Assembly (NCBI RefSeq): GCF_017873565.1
Contig: NZ_JAGGKH010000006.1
Location: forward strand, 186,001-250,000
Reading direction: 5' to 3'
DNA: 64,000 bases
From: Lederbergia galactosidilytica
GTDB lineage: Bacteria; Bacillota; Bacilli; Bacillales; Bacillaceae_C
A program made the translations under genes and the position numbers. Positions 38,735 through 49,198 of this stretch are shown in pieces (the stretch's first letter is position 1; every line of letters begins with the position of its first letter). The notes beneath the pieces were generated by a model. It was not told the origin of the DNA and made no database searches. It worked only from the letters and a program-made list of their open reading frames with translations.

Positions 38735-39655
38735 ATGCTACACATAATCTTTTTTGCCTTATTAGCAAGCACCTTTTTATTAGGCATGACGTGGATGAGA
38801 ATTGGATTATTTAACTTATCTGGTAATAGAATGGAGAACTGGCTACAAAAATTCACTAATTCACCTTTTATGGGGATGCTAGCTGGAATTGGGATGACCG
38901 CTATCCTTCAAAGCAGTTCTGCTGTCACAGTCATCGCAGTAGGACTTGTGTCAGCACGGATTCTCACATTTCCTCAAACAATAGGCATCATTTTAGGAAC
39001 GAATATTGGAACAACGATCACATTGGAATTTTTCACCTTTGATTTAACTAAAATGGTCATTCCATTCATCATCATAGGTATTGGCCTGCAATTCTTCAAA
39101 AATATAAAATTTAAAAGCCTAAGTTTGATTTTCCTAGGTATTGGCATCATATTCGCATCTATGAATGGATTTGAGCTATTAGCTAAATCTATCGAGGACG
39201 TTCCTTTGATACAAAAGCTTATTCATTTAATGAAAGATAATATCGTCATTTCTTTCATTACTGGAACTTTCCTTACTGCTTTAATTCAATCCAGCACTGT
39301 GATGACAGGGATCGCTATGTCCTTTTTAAATTCAGGCACTTTTTCGTTAGATACTGGAATCGCTATAATGATTGGGGCAAATATCGGTACATGCGCTACC
39401 GCTTTATTGGCAAGTATTGGAGCTGGTAATGAAGCAAGACTTACCGCCTATGCTCATATCTGGCTGAATTTAATAGGCGCCATAATCTTTTTACCCCTCA
39501 TCTCCATTTTAGGGCATGCAAGTTCTATAATTTCTGATCAACCACCGACACAATTGGCACATGCAAGTGTAATTTATAATGCGGCCGTTTCTTTGCTATT
39601 TTTACCATTTGCTCAAATGTTCGGGCAGTATATTATCAAGCTTCATGGTAAATAA
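38735..39655 (+). CDS. yqeW: Na/Pi-cotransporter family membrane protein (YqeW)
   Basis: A 306-residue protein of the PNaS family (Na+/phosphate cotransporter II-related). Two repeated QSSS-like motifs are seen: AILQSSSAVTVIAVG (about 60-74) and ALIQSSTVMTGIAMS (about 186-200), each followed by GTNIGTT or GANIGTC, which is the internal duplication typical of the family. About eight membrane helices are predicted. Substrate phosphate is inferred, not shown. The ATG at 38735 follows GGGGG; it is divergent from rpsU and convergent with deoC. Confidence 0.88.
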   Translation: MLHIIFFALLASTFLLGMTWMRIGLFNLSGNRMENWLQKFTNSPFMGMLAGIGMTAILQSSSAVTVIAVGLVSARILTFPQTIGIILGTNIGTTITLEFFTFDLTKMVIPFIIIGIGLQFFKNIKFKSLSLIFLGIGIIFASMNGFELLAKSIEDVPLIQKLIHLMKDNIVISFITGTFLTALIQSSTVMTGIAMSFLNSGTFSLDTGIAIMIGANIGTCATALLASIGAGNEARLTAYAHIWLNLIGAIIFLPLISILGHASSIISDQPPTQLAHASVIYNAAVSLLFLPFAQMFGQYIIKLHGK

Positions 39656-39663
39656 AATCGGCA

Positions 39664-40311
39664 TCAGCCTTGGCAAATGGCGACTCCAGAACTTGTTCCA
39701 AGTCGAGTCGCCCCTGCTTGCAACATTTTATAGGCATCTTCCTTTGTTTTAATTCCACCAGACGCCTTAATTCCCATTTCTTCCCCAACAGCTGATCTCA
39801 TTAATGAAACATCTTCGACTGTTGCCCCTCCATTAGAAAAACCTGTAGAGGTTTTTACAAAATCAGCTCCTGCTTTTTTAGCTAGGAAACAAGCTTGGCG
39901 TTTTTCTTCATTTGTTAACAGACTTGTTTCAATAATCACCTTTACTAAAGCTTTTCCACTTGCAGCACATACAGTTTCAATATCTTTCTGGACAAGCTCT
40001 AGTTCACCAGCTTTAAGCGCACCAATATTTATCACCATATCAACTTCATCCGCGCCTTGTTCAACCGCCTTTTTTGTTTCAAATGCCTTGATCTCTGAGG
40101 TGTTCGCACCAAGCGGAAACCCAATTACGGTACAAATCTTCACATTGGTTTCTCGTAATCTATTGTTCGCGATTGATACCCACGTGGGATTCACACATAC
40201 TGAAGCAAATTGATAATGACTAGCTTCTTCACATAATTGAATAATTTGGTCCTTGGTTGCATCTGCTTTTAATAAAGTATGATCAATAATTTCTGCTAAG
40301 TTTTTAGTCAT
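39664..40311 (-). CDS. deoC: Deoxyribose-phosphate aldolase
   Basis: A 215-residue TIM-barrel aldolase that splits deoxyribose 5-phosphate to glyceraldehyde 3-phosphate and acetaldehyde in nucleoside breakdown. The Schiff-base lysine is in FVKTSTGF (about residue 151), with the second conserved lysine in MGIKASGGI (about 179-187) and the phosphate site GTSSGV at the end. It is a little shorter at the C-terminus than the B. subtilis enzyme, whose gene is in another locus; here deoC sits between yqeW and mtaB. Only 8 bases separate it from the convergent yqeW stop. Confidence 0.95.
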   Translation of the reverse strand: MTKNLAEIIDHTLLKADATKDQIIQLCEEASHYQFASVCVNPTWVSIANNRLRETNVKICTVIGFPLGANTSEIKAFETKKAVEQGADEVDMVINIGALKAGELELVQKDIETVCAASGKALVKVIIETSLLTNEEKRQACFLAKKAGADFVKTSTGFSNGGATVEDVSLMRSAVGEEMGIKASGGIKTKEDAYKMLQAGATRLGTSSGVAICQG

Positions 40312-40375
40312 ATAACATCACCTCCATCGACTTCCCTATCCAATAAGCATATCATTTCTTTTGTATTTGAAAAAG

Positions 40376-40408
40376 AAAAAAGCTATCCACAAAATGGGAT
40401 AGCTTTTT
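40376..40408 (-). terminator. Terminator between mtaB and deoC
   Basis: AAAAAAGCTATCC pairs with GGATAGCTTTTT around a short AT-rich loop. T-runs on both strands allow bidirectional action; it directly follows the mtaB stop. Confidence 0.8.
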
Positions 40409-40410
40409 CT

Positions 40411-41763
40411 TTAAATTGCCATGGAATCTGTTTCCTGAGTCTTTTCCATTTCTCTAACGAATTTCCCTTCATTGTAGGGGTAACCCGCCTTCGTAATTTT
40501 CACACGAATCAATTTGCCAATCATATCCTTTGTACCTGGAAATACTACTTTCATGTAATTATCTGTATATCCTTCAAGTAAACCACTTTCAGGATCTTCT
40601 TTATAAGCTTCTTCAGGAATAATCTCCAGAACCCCATTCTCAAAACGTGAAGCATATTCTTTCGCAAGCTGATCTGATAAAGAAATTAATCTATGGACAC
40701 GATCATTTTTCACATCTTCATCAATTTGATCTGTCATTCTAGCAGCAGGTGTTCCTGTACGCATGGAGTAAGGAAATACATGAAGCTCAGAGAATTTATG
40801 TTTTTTAATAAAATTATAAGTTTCCATAAATTCCTCTTCCGTTTCTCCAGGGAATCCAACAATTACATCTGAAGTAACAGCTAAGCCCGGTAAAGCCTTT
40901 TTCAACCTTTCAAGTCGTTCGGCATAATAAGCCATTGTATATTTACGACGCATCCTTTTTAATACAGTGTCAGAACCTGATTGAAGAGGAATATGCATAT
41001 GGCGAACAACAAGCTTGGAGTTCCCTATTACCTCAATCACTTCATCTGTTAATTGACTTGCTTCAATAGAGGAAATACGTAATCTTTTAAGGCCTTTAAC
41101 CTGTGATTCAAGATCACGTAATAAGGCTGCTAAATTATAGTCCTTTAAATCCTCTCCATATCCACCTGTATGAATACCTGTTAAAACAATTTCTTTATAA
41201 CCGGCATTGACCAATTGCTGAGCTTGCCGTATAACTTCTTTTGGGTCACGCGAACGCATTAAGCCACGGGCCCACGGAATGATACAGAAAGTACAAAAAT
41301 TATTACAACCTTCTTGGATTTTCAAAGAAGCTCGAGTCCGATCTGTAAATGAAGGAACATCCAATTCTTCATAGACACGGTTTTTCATAATATTTCCAAC
41401 ACCGTTAATCGGCTGTCTTTCCTGCTTATATTGCTCAATATATTCAAGCATTTTAATACGATCCTGTGTACCAACAACAACATCGACCCCTGGAATAGCC
41501 ATGATTTCCGCGGGAGATGTTTGAGCGTAACATCCTGTTACACAGATAACGGCATCAGGATTTTTTCGGATCGCACGCCTAATTACTTGGCGACTTTTTT
41601 TATCCCCAGTATTGGTTACTGTACAAGTATTAATGACATATACATCTGATCTACTTTCAAAATCGACACGTTCATATCCTTGCTTTTGGAACAATTGCCA
41701 AATAGCTTCTGTTTCATAATGGTTTACTTTGCACCCTAAAGTATGGAAAGCAACACTAGACAT
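40411..41763 (-). CDS. mtaB: tRNA t6A37 methylthiotransferase MtaB
   Basis: A 450-residue radical-SAM enzyme that converts t6A to ms2t6A at position 37 of tRNAs. The N-terminal UPF0004 domain binds one iron-sulphur cluster (cysteines 11, 47 and one of 74/78); the radical-SAM cluster cysteines are 153, 157 and 160 (CNNFCTFC); a C-terminal TRAM domain spans about 375-440. It follows rsmE by 4 bases in the prmA-rsmE-mtaB part of the heat-shock operon region. Confidence 0.96.
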   Translation of the reverse strand: MSSVAFHTLGCKVNHYETEAIWQLFQKQGYERVDFESRSDVYVINTCTVTNTGDKKSRQVIRRAIRKNPDAVICVTGCYAQTSPAEIMAIPGVDVVVGTQDRIKMLEYIEQYKQERQPINGVGNIMKNRVYEELDVPSFTDRTRASLKIQEGCNNFCTFCIIPWARGLMRSRDPKEVIRQAQQLVNAGYKEIVLTGIHTGGYGEDLKDYNLAALLRDLESQVKGLKRLRISSIEASQLTDEVIEVIGNSKLVVRHMHIPLQSGSDTVLKRMRRKYTMAYYAERLERLKKALPGLAVTSDVIVGFPGETEEEFMETYNFIKKHKFSELHVFPYSMRTGTPAARMTDQIDEDVKNDRVHRLISLSDQLAKEYASRFENGVLEIIPEEAYKEDPESGLLEGYTDNYMKVVFPGTKDMIGKLIRVKITKAGYPYNEGKFVREMEKTQETDSMAI

Positions 41764-41767
41764 ATCC

Positions 41768-42520
41768 TCACCTCAATAATTCAAAATGATAAGAAATGGC
41801 CGCCAATGTGTATAATGGGGCTGTTTCTGTTCGTAATATTCTCGGGCCAAGTCCACAGAGTTTAAAATCATTCTGCACTAGAAAATCTTTTTCTTGATCT
41901 GTTATGCCACCTTCCGGTCCAAAAACAATTAAAATTCTATCTCCTTGTTTCATTTCCGAAAGGATATGAGCAAACTGACTTTTTTCTCCCTCTTTTGCTG
42001 CCTCTTCAAAAGCCAGGATCTTCCATTCAAAAGATTGGCTATATGTAACAATCTCCTTTAAGTTTACTGGAGATTGGACTATAGGTAGTAGTTGACGATG
42101 GGATTGCTCCGCAGCTTCTTTTGCAATCTTTTTCCATCTTTGCACTTTTTTTTCAGCCTTTTTCTTTTCCCATTTTACTATGGACCTTTCAGCAATAAAA
42201 GGAGTAAATTCGGTCGCACCAAGCTCTGTTCCTTTTTGAACAATCCATTCCAATTTATCGCCTTTCGGTAAGCCACTCGCAATCGTTACATGGACAGGAA
42301 GTTCTTTATCATCTTTTTCCCAATCCATAATCTTTGCCTTTATTGTTGTATCATTTATTGATTCAAGCGAGACTAGAGCCGTTTTCGAATTGGAAAAGAC
42401 AACCCAAAAAGTAGCCCCTTCTTTCATTCTCATGACATGAATAATATGATGGTAATCATCATCTGAAAGGATAACCGAATTTTGTCCATTATATGTTTCA
42501 TTTAAAAAATATCTTTGCAT
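41768..42520 (-). CDS. rsmE: 16S rRNA m3U1498 methyltransferase
   Basis: A 250-residue SPOUT-class methyltransferase with an N-terminal PUA-like domain (about 1-70) and a C-terminal knotted domain. Key segments are GLPKGDKLEWIVQKGTELG (about 85-103), ERSIVKW and the SAM knot IVFGPEGGITDQE with LGPRILRTETA at the end. It modifies U1498 in the decoding centre. The gene is downstream of prmA, with a gap of about 180 bases. Confidence 0.95.
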   Translation of the reverse strand: MQRYFLNETYNGQNSVILSDDDYHHIIHVMRMKEGATFWVVFSNSKTALVSLESINDTTIKAKIMDWEKDDKELPVHVTIASGLPKGDKLEWIVQKGTELGATEFTPFIAERSIVKWEKKKAEKKVQRWKKIAKEAAEQSHRQLLPIVQSPVNLKEIVTYSQSFEWKILAFEEAAKEGEKSQFAHILSEMKQGDRILIVFGPEGGITDQEKDFLVQNDFKLCGLGPRILRTETAPLYTLAAISYHFELLR

Positions 42521-42701
42521 GGTTTAACTCCATCATCTTTTTGTTAATTAGGAATTTATAAAATCCTAGCTTGTGGATAAGTTCTGATAAGAAGGTTTTC
42601 CGTCCAGCTCCAGTGTCTATCTTGTCAAGATCAATACCTAAGTTAATAAAAGTCAAAACCGTATCTTTATTATTCCGGAACATCTACTTTCTAGAACTAA
42701 A

Positions 42702-43655
42702 TCAAGGAGCTTGCACTTTTGATCTTGCAATAAAAGTAACCCAATCTTCCATTACAAGCGTTTCAACAATTTCAAACCCTGCTTTCTCTAATGCCACTTT
42801 CACTTCTTGCTTTTTCTGTTGAATAATACCCGAAGTGATAAAATATCCACCTTTCCGAACAATAGATGATGCGTCCTTTGTTAAGCGAATAATAATATCC
42901 GCCAATATATTGGCGACAAGGACATCTACATCTTTGACAGTTAGACCTGTCAATAGGTCTCCTTTTCGAACTTCTACTCTTCCTTGTAGATGATTTAATT
43001 GAATATTTTCTTTTGCTGATTCTACTGCGACTTCATCTAAATCCAGGGCAGTAATATTCTTTGCATCAAGCAAAGCAGCAGCAATACTTAATACACCAGA
43101 GCCCGTGCCAACATCAACAACCGTATCTCCGGGTTTGACCGTTTTTTCCAACGCCTGAATACTCATGACAGTAGTTGGATGTGTACCCGTTCCAAATGCC
43201 ATTCCAGGATCTAATTCAATGATGAGCTCATCACTTGCCACTTTTTCATAGTTTTCCCATGTAGGAACGATGGTAAAACGTTTGGAAACCTTGGCAGGAT
43301 GATAATATTGTTTCCAAGCTGTTTCCCAGTCTTCTTCTTTTACCTCAGTTGTGGAAACATGATTTTTCCCAATATCAATATCATACTGAACCAATTCAGA
43401 AATTTCCTTTTTAATGGAATCAATTGTCTCACCAATAAAGTTATTAATTGGTAAATAGGCTTTAACCATGACTCCTTCTTCAGGATAATCATCTGGATTC
43501 AATTCAATAATTTCACCAAACCAGTTTTCACGTTCTTTAGTTAATTCCAACGGATCCTCAATCACGACTCCGCTTGCCCCAGCCTCATGAAGAATGTTAG
43601 ATATCGCCTCAACTGCTTCATTAGTTGTATGGATACTAATTTCATTCCACTTCAT
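42702..43655 (-). CDS. prmA: Ribosomal protein L11 methyltransferase
   Basis: A 317-residue SAM-dependent enzyme that trimethylates ribosomal protein L11. The N-terminal substrate-binding part (about 1-100) precedes the methyltransferase fold with [14 protein letters not shown] (about 148-161) and [15 protein letters not shown] (SAM motif I, about 179-193), and [12 protein letters not shown] (motif IV). It lies 24 bases after dnaJ, as in the conserved dnaJ-prmA-rsmE-mtaB order. Confidence 0.96.
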   Translation of the reverse strand: MKWNEISIHTTNEAVEAISNILHEAGASGVVIEDPLELTKERENWFGEIIELNPDDYPEEGVMVKAYLPINNFIGETIDSIKKEISELVQYDIDIGKNHVSTTEVKEEDWETAWKQYYHPAKVSKRFTIVPTWENYEKVASDELIIELDPGMAFGTGTHPTTVMSIQALEKTVKPGDTVVDVGTGSGVLSIAAALLDAKNITALDLDEVAVESAKENIQLNHLQGRVEVRKGDLLTGLTVKDVDVLVANILADIIIRLTKDASSIVRKGGYFITSGIIQQKKQEVKVALEKAGFEIVETLVMEDWVTFIARSKVQAP

Positions 43656-43679
43656 TACAAACCGCCTCGTTCCTTCTCA

Positions 43680-44804
43680 TCAGCTTTTAAAAGCTCGTTT
43701 CACTTTATCAAAAAAACTCTCATGCTGTTCATCAGGTATATTTCCACTAAGTTCAGCAAAGTCGCGAAGAAGTTGCTTTTGTTGTTCAGTTAACTTGGTC
43801 GGTGTGATCACTTTTACTTGAACATGTTGATCTCCTGTACCATAACCACGAACATTTGGAACCCCTTTTCCTCGCAAACGGAATGTTGTTCCAGTTTGTG
43901 TTCCTACTGGAATTTTTAATTTTACTTTACCATAAAGTGTAGGAACTTCTATTTCGTCCCCTAAAGCTGCTTGTGCAAAGGTAATTGGCATTTCACAATA
44001 AATATCATCACCATCACGTTCAAAAAACTCATGGTTTTTCACATGGAATACCACGTATAGATCTCCAGCTGGGCCACCTTTCGTACCCGGTTCTCCCTCA
44101 CCAGCGACACGCATTTGTTGGCCCTCATCGATCCCTTTAGGGATTTTAACGTTGATCTTTTTCCGTTTCTTAACTTTTCCATCGCCACCGCAAGTTGTAC
44201 ACTTATCTTTAATAATTTTTCCTGTTCCTTGACAATATTGACATACTCGGCGGTTTACAATTCTACCAAATGGAGTATTTTGTTCTACATTTAGTTGTCC
44301 ACTTCCATTACAATGGGAACATGTTTCAGGAGAAGTCCCTGGTTTCGCTCCACTACCATGGCAAGTATCACAGGTTTCCTCCCTTGGGATTTCAATCACT
44401 GTTTCCTTACCAAAGACTGCCTCCTCAAAGGTTAATGTCATTGTATATTGGAGATCCGCTCCTTGTCTCGGCGCATTAGGATCGCGTCGACCTCCACCCC
44501 CAAAGAAAGTATTAAAGATATCCTCAAATCCACCGAAGCCAAAGTCGGAAGCTCCGCCGAAGCCTCCACCGCCACCAAAACCTTGTGGACCATCATGACC
44601 AAATTGATCATATTGAGCCCTTTTTTGGTCATCACTTAGTACTTCGTATGCTTCCGTAATTTCCTTGAATTTCTCATCTGCCCCTGGTTCTTTGTTAATA
44701 TCAGGGTGATATTTCTTAGACAACCGTCGATATGCTTTTTTGATCTCATCTTTCGGTGTATCTTTTGATACGCCCAGTACGTCATAATAATCCCTTTTGC
44801 TCAT
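43680..44804 (-). CDS. dnaJ: Chaperone protein DnaJ
   Basis: A 374-residue class I J-protein, co-chaperone of DnaK. The J domain has the HPD motif at residues 33-35; a Gly/Phe-rich stretch follows (about 73-105), then the zinc domain with four CxxCxGxG repeats ([32 protein letters not shown]) and the C-terminal substrate-binding domains. It is separated from dnaK by 374 bases including a terminator, so it may be transcribed partly from its own promoter. Confidence 0.98.
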   Translation of the reverse strand: MSKRDYYDVLGVSKDTPKDEIKKAYRRLSKKYHPDINKEPGADEKFKEITEAYEVLSDDQKRAQYDQFGHDGPQGFGGGGGFGGASDFGFGGFEDIFNTFFGGGGRRDPNAPRQGADLQYTMTLTFEEAVFGKETVIEIPREETCDTCHGSGAKPGTSPETCSHCNGSGQLNVEQNTPFGRIVNRRVCQYCQGTGKIIKDKCTTCGGDGKVKKRKKINVKIPKGIDEGQQMRVAGEGEPGTKGGPAGDLYVVFHVKNHEFFERDGDDIYCEMPITFAQAALGDEIEVPTLYGKVKLKIPVGTQTGTTFRLRGKGVPNVRGYGTGDQHVQVKVITPTKLTEQQKQLLRDFAELSGNIPDEQHESFFDKVKRAFKS

Positions 44805-45130
44805 CTAAACACACTCCCGAATCTTTTCACATAAAATCTATTCTAACATATTTAAATTGCGGATTGAAAGTGCTGTTCATTAGAAAAGCACAAGACCTTG
44901 AAAATAGGAAAAACGGCTAAGGATACACCGTTCTGTCGTAACGCCGTTTTAATCCGCATCCTGCTGGTTCCAAAAAGCAATTATTCTGGATTTCTAGAAA
45001 AGGGCCTTCCTCCAATAATTTAAGTCATTTAAATTCAAAGGACAAAGCGTTAAAGCTAAATAGAGAAAGGCATAAGTACATATTTTTAGGGAACAAGATT
45101 AATCCATTTGTATTTTTCCACCACTATATG
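44805..45130. other. Long spacer between dnaK and dnaJ
   Basis: No protein frame is convincing. AAAACGGC (44910-44917) and GCCGTTTT (44943-44950) form a stem around 25 bases; on the minus strand TTTTTCC follows, so it is terminator-like. A sporulation-controlled small RNA (surC) is, as I recall, reported from the dnaK-dnaJ gap of B. subtilis; I cannot tell whether a counterpart is here. Confidence 0.4.
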
Positions 45131-45163
45131 AAAAGCCAAAGCCGATAATGGGCTTTGGCTTTT
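45131..45163 (-). terminator. Terminator of hrcA-grpE-dnaK
   Basis: A perfect 13-bp stem, AAAAGCCAAAGCC with GGCTTTGGCTTTT, and a 7-base loop, 16 bases after the dnaK stop. Confidence 0.85.
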
Positions 45164-45178
45164 CTCAAACCACTTCTA

Positions 45179-47014
45179 TTATTTTTTCTCTTCGTCGTCC
45201 TTAACCTCTTCGTATTCAGCATCTACAATGTTATCATCATTGTTGTCTTGCCCTGCTTCACCTGCTTGGCTTTCTTGTTGTTTAGCTGCTTCTTCATATA
45301 GCTTCATAGAGAGATTTTGGACAATTTCTTGTAATGCATCTTTCTTCTGACGAATTTCTTCAAGATCATTTTTTTCAATTGCAGATTTCAACTCATCTTT
45401 TGCTTCTTCTGCTTTTTTGACCTCAGCTTCTTCCACTTTTCCTTCAAGGTCTTTTAATGTTTTTTCAGTTGTAAAGACTAGTTGGTCTGCTTCATTTCTA
45501 AGCTCCACTTCTTCTTTACGTTTCTTATCAGCTTCAGAGTTTTCTTCTGCCTCTTTTACCATTCTATCTACCTCTTCATCTGATAGACCGGAAGAAGATT
45601 TGATTGTAATATTCTGCTCTTTACCAGTACCAAGGTCTTTAGCACTAACATTCACAATACCGTTTTTGTCAATATCAAATTTCACTTCAATTTGCGGTAC
45701 ACCACGTGGAGCTGGTGGAATATCCGTTAACTGAAAACGACCTAATGTCTTATTATCTGCTGCCATTGGTCTTTCTCCTTGTAGCACATGGATATCAACA
45801 GCCGTTTGACTATCTGCCGCAGTGGAGAATACTTGAGATTTTGCTGTTGGGATGGTTGTATTACGCTCAATTAGTTTAGTAAATACTCCTCCCATTGTTT
45901 CAATACCAAGTGATAATGGTGTCACATCAAGTAGAACAACATCTTTTACATCGCCTGTAAGAACTCCACCTTGAATTGCAGCTCCCATTGCAACTACTTC
46001 ATCTGGGTTTACACCTTTATGTGGTTCTTTGCCAATTTCTTTACGGATCGCTTCTTGAACAGCAGGAATTCTTGTTGATCCCCCAACTAAAATGACCTTA
46101 TCAATTTCAGAAGCAGATTTACCTGCATCTTTTAAAGATTGACGAGTAGGCCCCATTGTTCTTTCAACAAGAGATAAAGATATTTCATCAAATTTCGCAC
46201 GTGTTAGACTGATCTCTAAGTGAAGTGGACCAGCATCTCCTGCTGTAATAAATGGTAGAGAAATTTGCGTTGAAGTAACTCCTGAAAGATCCTTCTTCGC
46301 TTTTTCAGCAGCATCTTTCAAGCGTTGTAACGCCATTTTATCATTAGAAAGATCAATGCCATTTTCTTTCTTAAATTCTTGTACAAGATAGTCAATAATT
46401 ACTTGGTCAAAATCATCCCCACCAAGTTTATTATCACCAGCAGTAGCTAGCACCTCAAATACGCCATCTCCAAGCTCCATAATCGATACGTCAAATGTAC
46501 CTCCACCTAGGTCATAAACAAGGATCGTTTGGTCTTCATCTGTTTTATCAAGACCATAAGCAAGAGCAGCCGCTGTTGGTTCGTTAATGATTCTCTCGAC
46601 CTCAAGACCTGCAATTGTACCAGCATCCTTTGTCGCTTGACGTTGAGCATCATTGAAATATGCTGGAACCGTAATAACAGCTTTGTCAACTGTTTCCCCT
46701 AAGTAATCTTCTGCATATGACTTAAGATACTGTAAAATCACCGCAGATAGTTCTTGAGGAGTATAATTTTTGCCTTCAATTTCCGTTTTAAAGTCTGAAC
46801 CCATATGACGTTTAATCGACATAACTGTATTGGGGTTTGTGATGGCCTGACGTTTAGCAACCTCACCAACTTGGCGTTCCCCATTTTTAAATGCGATAAC
46901 AGATGGGCTTGTTCTATTTCCTTCTGGGTTTGGAATAACTTTAGGTTCTCCACCCTCTAAGACAGCTACACAAGAGTTCGTTGTCCCGAGGTCAATTCCG
47001 ATAATTTTGCTCAT
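45179..47014 (-). CDS. dnaK: Chaperone protein DnaK (Hsp70)
   Basis: The 611-residue Hsp70 chaperone. The ATPase domain (about 1-355) has [13 protein letters not shown], the phosphate-2 motif [12 protein letters not shown] and the adenosine motif VGGSTRIP; the linker [13 protein letters not shown] leads into the substrate-binding domain and helical lid, and the acidic tail ends [23 protein letters not shown] site precedes the ATG. It is third in hrcA-grpE-dnaK under CIRCE control. Confidence 0.99.
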   Translation of the reverse strand: MSKIIGIDLGTTNSCVAVLEGGEPKVIPNPEGNRTSPSVIAFKNGERQVGEVAKRQAITNPNTVMSIKRHMGSDFKTEIEGKNYTPQELSAVILQYLKSYAEDYLGETVDKAVITVPAYFNDAQRQATKDAGTIAGLEVERIINEPTAAALAYGLDKTDEDQTILVYDLGGGTFDVSIMELGDGVFEVLATAGDNKLGGDDFDQVIIDYLVQEFKKENGIDLSNDKMALQRLKDAAEKAKKDLSGVTSTQISLPFITAGDAGPLHLEISLTRAKFDEISLSLVERTMGPTRQSLKDAGKSASEIDKVILVGGSTRIPAVQEAIRKEIGKEPHKGVNPDEVVAMGAAIQGGVLTGDVKDVVLLDVTPLSLGIETMGGVFTKLIERNTTIPTAKSQVFSTAADSQTAVDIHVLQGERPMAADNKTLGRFQLTDIPPAPRGVPQIEVKFDIDKNGIVNVSAKDLGTGKEQNITIKSSSGLSDEEVDRMVKEAEENSEADKKRKEEVELRNEADQLVFTTEKTLKDLEGKVEEAEVKKAEEAKDELKSAIEKNDLEEIRQKKDALQEIVQNLSMKLYEEAAKQQESQAGEAGQDNNDDNIVDAEYEEVKDDEEKK

Positions 47015-47051
47015 AATATTACCTCCTGTTAAATTATGTAGGATTAGCTAA

Positions 47052-47663
47052 TCATTGATTTACTTTAACCATTGATGGTCGGATAACGCGATCTTTTAAA
47101 ATATATCCCTTTTGGAATTCTTCCACGATTTCGTTGGATTCAAACTGTTCTTCAGAAGTTTGCATAACAGCCTGGTGATAATTAGGATCAAATTGCTTTC
47201 CAACTGCATCAATCTGTTCAGCGCCAGCTTTTTTCAGTGCATCTATTATGGATCGATAAACCATCTCAACACCATTTAATAAAGCTTTTGATTGCTCATT
47301 TTCAGGTTCAATGGCTAAAGCTCGTTCAAAATTATCTATTGCCGGCAATAACTCAGTGATAAGTGTTTGCGATTTATACTTTTCACTAGCTTCCAATTCC
47401 TGACGTGCACGGCGGCGTGAATTTTCAAAGTCAGCATATAATCTTAAATATCGGTTTTCAGCCTCTTCAAGCTTTGCTTCCAATTGTTTAATTTTGCTAT
47501 CTTCTTCTCGCTCTTCTGATTGAACATTTTCTACTCTTTCTTCAGTTTGTTCAACCACATTTTCAGCCTCTTCATCGACAAATTGGGTGTTTTCGCTGGT
47601 TTCATTCGTTATTTCATCTTCAAATTCTTTCTTATCAGCTTGCTTATTTATATCTTGTTTCAT
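47052..47663 (-). CDS. grpE: Nucleotide exchange factor GrpE
   Basis: A 203-residue dimeric co-chaperone that releases ADP from DnaK. A long acidic, coiled-coil N-terminus (about 1-80) leads to the conserved core ([49 protein letters not shown]) and ends in the beta domain ([16 protein letters not shown]). The ATG at 47661-47663 follows GGAGG by 8 bases; a GTG three codons earlier is less suitable. It lies between hrcA and dnaK. Confidence 0.97.
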   Translation of the reverse strand: MKQDINKQADKKEFEDEITNETSENTQFVDEEAENVVEQTEERVENVQSEEREEDSKIKQLEAKLEEAENRYLRLYADFENSRRRARQELEASEKYKSQTLITELLPAIDNFERALAIEPENEQSKALLNGVEMVYRSIIDALKKAGAEQIDAVGKQFDPNYHQAVMQTSEEQFESNEIVEEFQKGYILKDRVIRPSMVKVNQ

Positions 47664-47820
47664 CACAGTCACCTCCTTAAAATAATAATCATCTGCGATA
47701 AAAATACCTGGAATGGAGATAGTTCGGTATTTTAGAGCTCTGGTTCATATCCAAATAAACAGAAAGGGAAACCAACAGAAATCATGCTGATTTCCTTCTT
47801 GAATATAATGTGTGCTTCTA

Positions 47821-48846
47821 TTAACGATATAATTTTGTCATAGCTAAAGTCATATCTTTGCTCAAGAAATCTAATAAACTAATGACCCGTGAATATTCCA
47901 TTCTCGTTGGGCCTAAAATGGCGATAGTCCCAACATCTTCATCCCCAATTGAATAGGTTGTTGTGATCAGACTACAGTCTTCCATCATTATATTATTATT
48001 TTCCTTGCCAATCTTAACATTAATTCCTCTTGGAGCGTGCTTAAAAAGTTCGTATATTCCTTCCCCTTCCTCTATCATATCCATGAATGAACGAATTTTT
48101 TCAATATCATTGAATTCTGAATGATTTAGCATATTTAACTTTCCACCATAGAAAAGTCGTTCAGTAGCTGGTGAATCGACTGTCTCCATAATAATTTTAA
48201 AGAAATAATCATACCGTTCAATGTTTTTCTTTAAGAGGCTTACTACCTCTTTATGGATAGTTTTTCTTAATTCAGATATAGGGATTCCAGAAAGTTTCTC
48301 ATTTAAAATATTAACCAACTTTTCAATTTCTCCAGCGGCAATATCAGCAGGCAAAGTAAATAGTCGATTTTCAACATGTCCGGTATTTGTGATAATAATA
48401 GCGACGGCACGATTGTCATTCAAAGGGACAATTTGCAGACTCTTCAAATGATTTTCTTTCACAGCAGGACCTAATAAAATGGCCGTATAGTTTGTTAGCT
48501 CTGATAAAATTTGCGCCGATTTCTGGGCAATATTTTCCAACTCATAAAGTCGTTCACTAAATATCGAGTGAATTTTATTGATATCTTCTTTTCTTAATTC
48601 TTGTGGTGATACTAAATGATCCACATAATAACGATATCCTTTTTCAGAAGGGATTCTACCTGAAGAGGTATGAGTCTTTTCTATAAATCCCCATTCTTCT
48701 AAATCAGCCATCTCATTTCTAATTGTTGCCGAGCTAATTGCAAAAGGAATATTCTGTGATAATTTTCTTGAGCCGACAGGTTGGGCAGATCGAATAAAGT
48801 CATCAATAATTACCTGCAATATCAATAATTGACGATCTGTTAACAA
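47821..48846 (-). CDS. hrcA: Heat-inducible transcription repressor HrcA
   Basis: A 341-residue repressor that binds CIRCE elements and is kept active by the GroE chaperonin. The N-terminal winged helix (about 1-85) includes [12 protein letters not shown] and [30 protein letters not shown]; the GAF-like central domain and dimerisation region follow. The start is a TTG at 48844-48846 with GAGG 9 bases upstream. It is the first gene of the operon and should repress itself through the CIRCE at 48862-48888. Confidence 0.97.
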   Translation of the reverse strand: MLTDRQLLILQVIIDDFIRSAQPVGSRKLSQNIPFAISSATIRNEMADLEEWGFIEKTHTSSGRIPSEKGYRYYVDHLVSPQELRKEDINKIHSIFSERLYELENIAQKSAQILSELTNYTAILLGPAVKENHLKSLQIVPLNDNRAVAIIITNTGHVENRLFTLPADIAAGEIEKLVNILNEKLSGIPISELRKTIHKEVVSLLKKNIERYDYFFKIIMETVDSPATERLFYGGKLNMLNHSEFNDIEKIRSFMDMIEEGEGIYELFKHAPRGINVKIGKENNNIMMEDCSLITTTYSIGDEDVGTIAILGPTRMEYSRVISLLDFLSKDMTLAMTKLYR

Positions 48847-48861
48847 CTTTCATCACCTCTA

Positions 48862-48888
48862 TTAGCACTCTATAAACTCGAGTGCTAA
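48862..48888. promoter_or_regulatory. CIRCE operator
   Basis: TTAGCACTC, nine spacer bases, GAGTGCTAA: an exact match to the CIRCE inverted repeat bound by HrcA. It lies between the promoter and the hrcA ribosome binding site. Confidence 0.98.
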
Positions 48889-48898
48889 ATCTATAAAT

Positions 48899-48927
48899 AA
48901 AGTATCAAAATGCCTAGATGATGTCAA
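48899..48927 (-). promoter_or_regulatory. Sigma-A promoter of the hrcA operon
   Basis: Minus strand TTGACA (48922-48927), 17-base spacer, TACTTT (48899-48904). The CIRCE repeat begins about ten bases downstream, where it would cover the transcription start. Confidence 0.88.
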
Positions 48928-49198
48928 CGATTTATACTCAAGAGCCACAAGATTTTTAAGAAACAAAAGCCAATCACTTTTATCAGCAACGACAAATAAG
49001 TGTTACAAAAGGAAGCCTTTTTAAGCTTAAATCATATAAGCATAAAGGACGGGGCACGGGAGCTACACATTAGCCTCTAGACCATCTTTAACCTTCAACG
49101 TCAAATAGTCGTATACTGATTATGGTAGTTGATCTCCACTTCACATGTTTCCTCAAATTTTGAAAAAGGAAGGTTCTTCCTTAAATGTCGGAATAACC
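48928..49198. other. Intergenic region between hemW and hrcA
   Basis: About 270 bases. Nothing beyond the hrcA promoter at its left edge can be supported: no clear hemW terminator and no small gene. Confidence 0.35.

Noticed and set aside
39677-39710. GGCGACTC/GAGTCGCC dyad near the end of deoC
   Set aside because: It lies in conserved codons for the phosphate-binding loop (RLGTSSGV) and has no U-run; likely coding coincidence, though it could slow read-through from yqeW.
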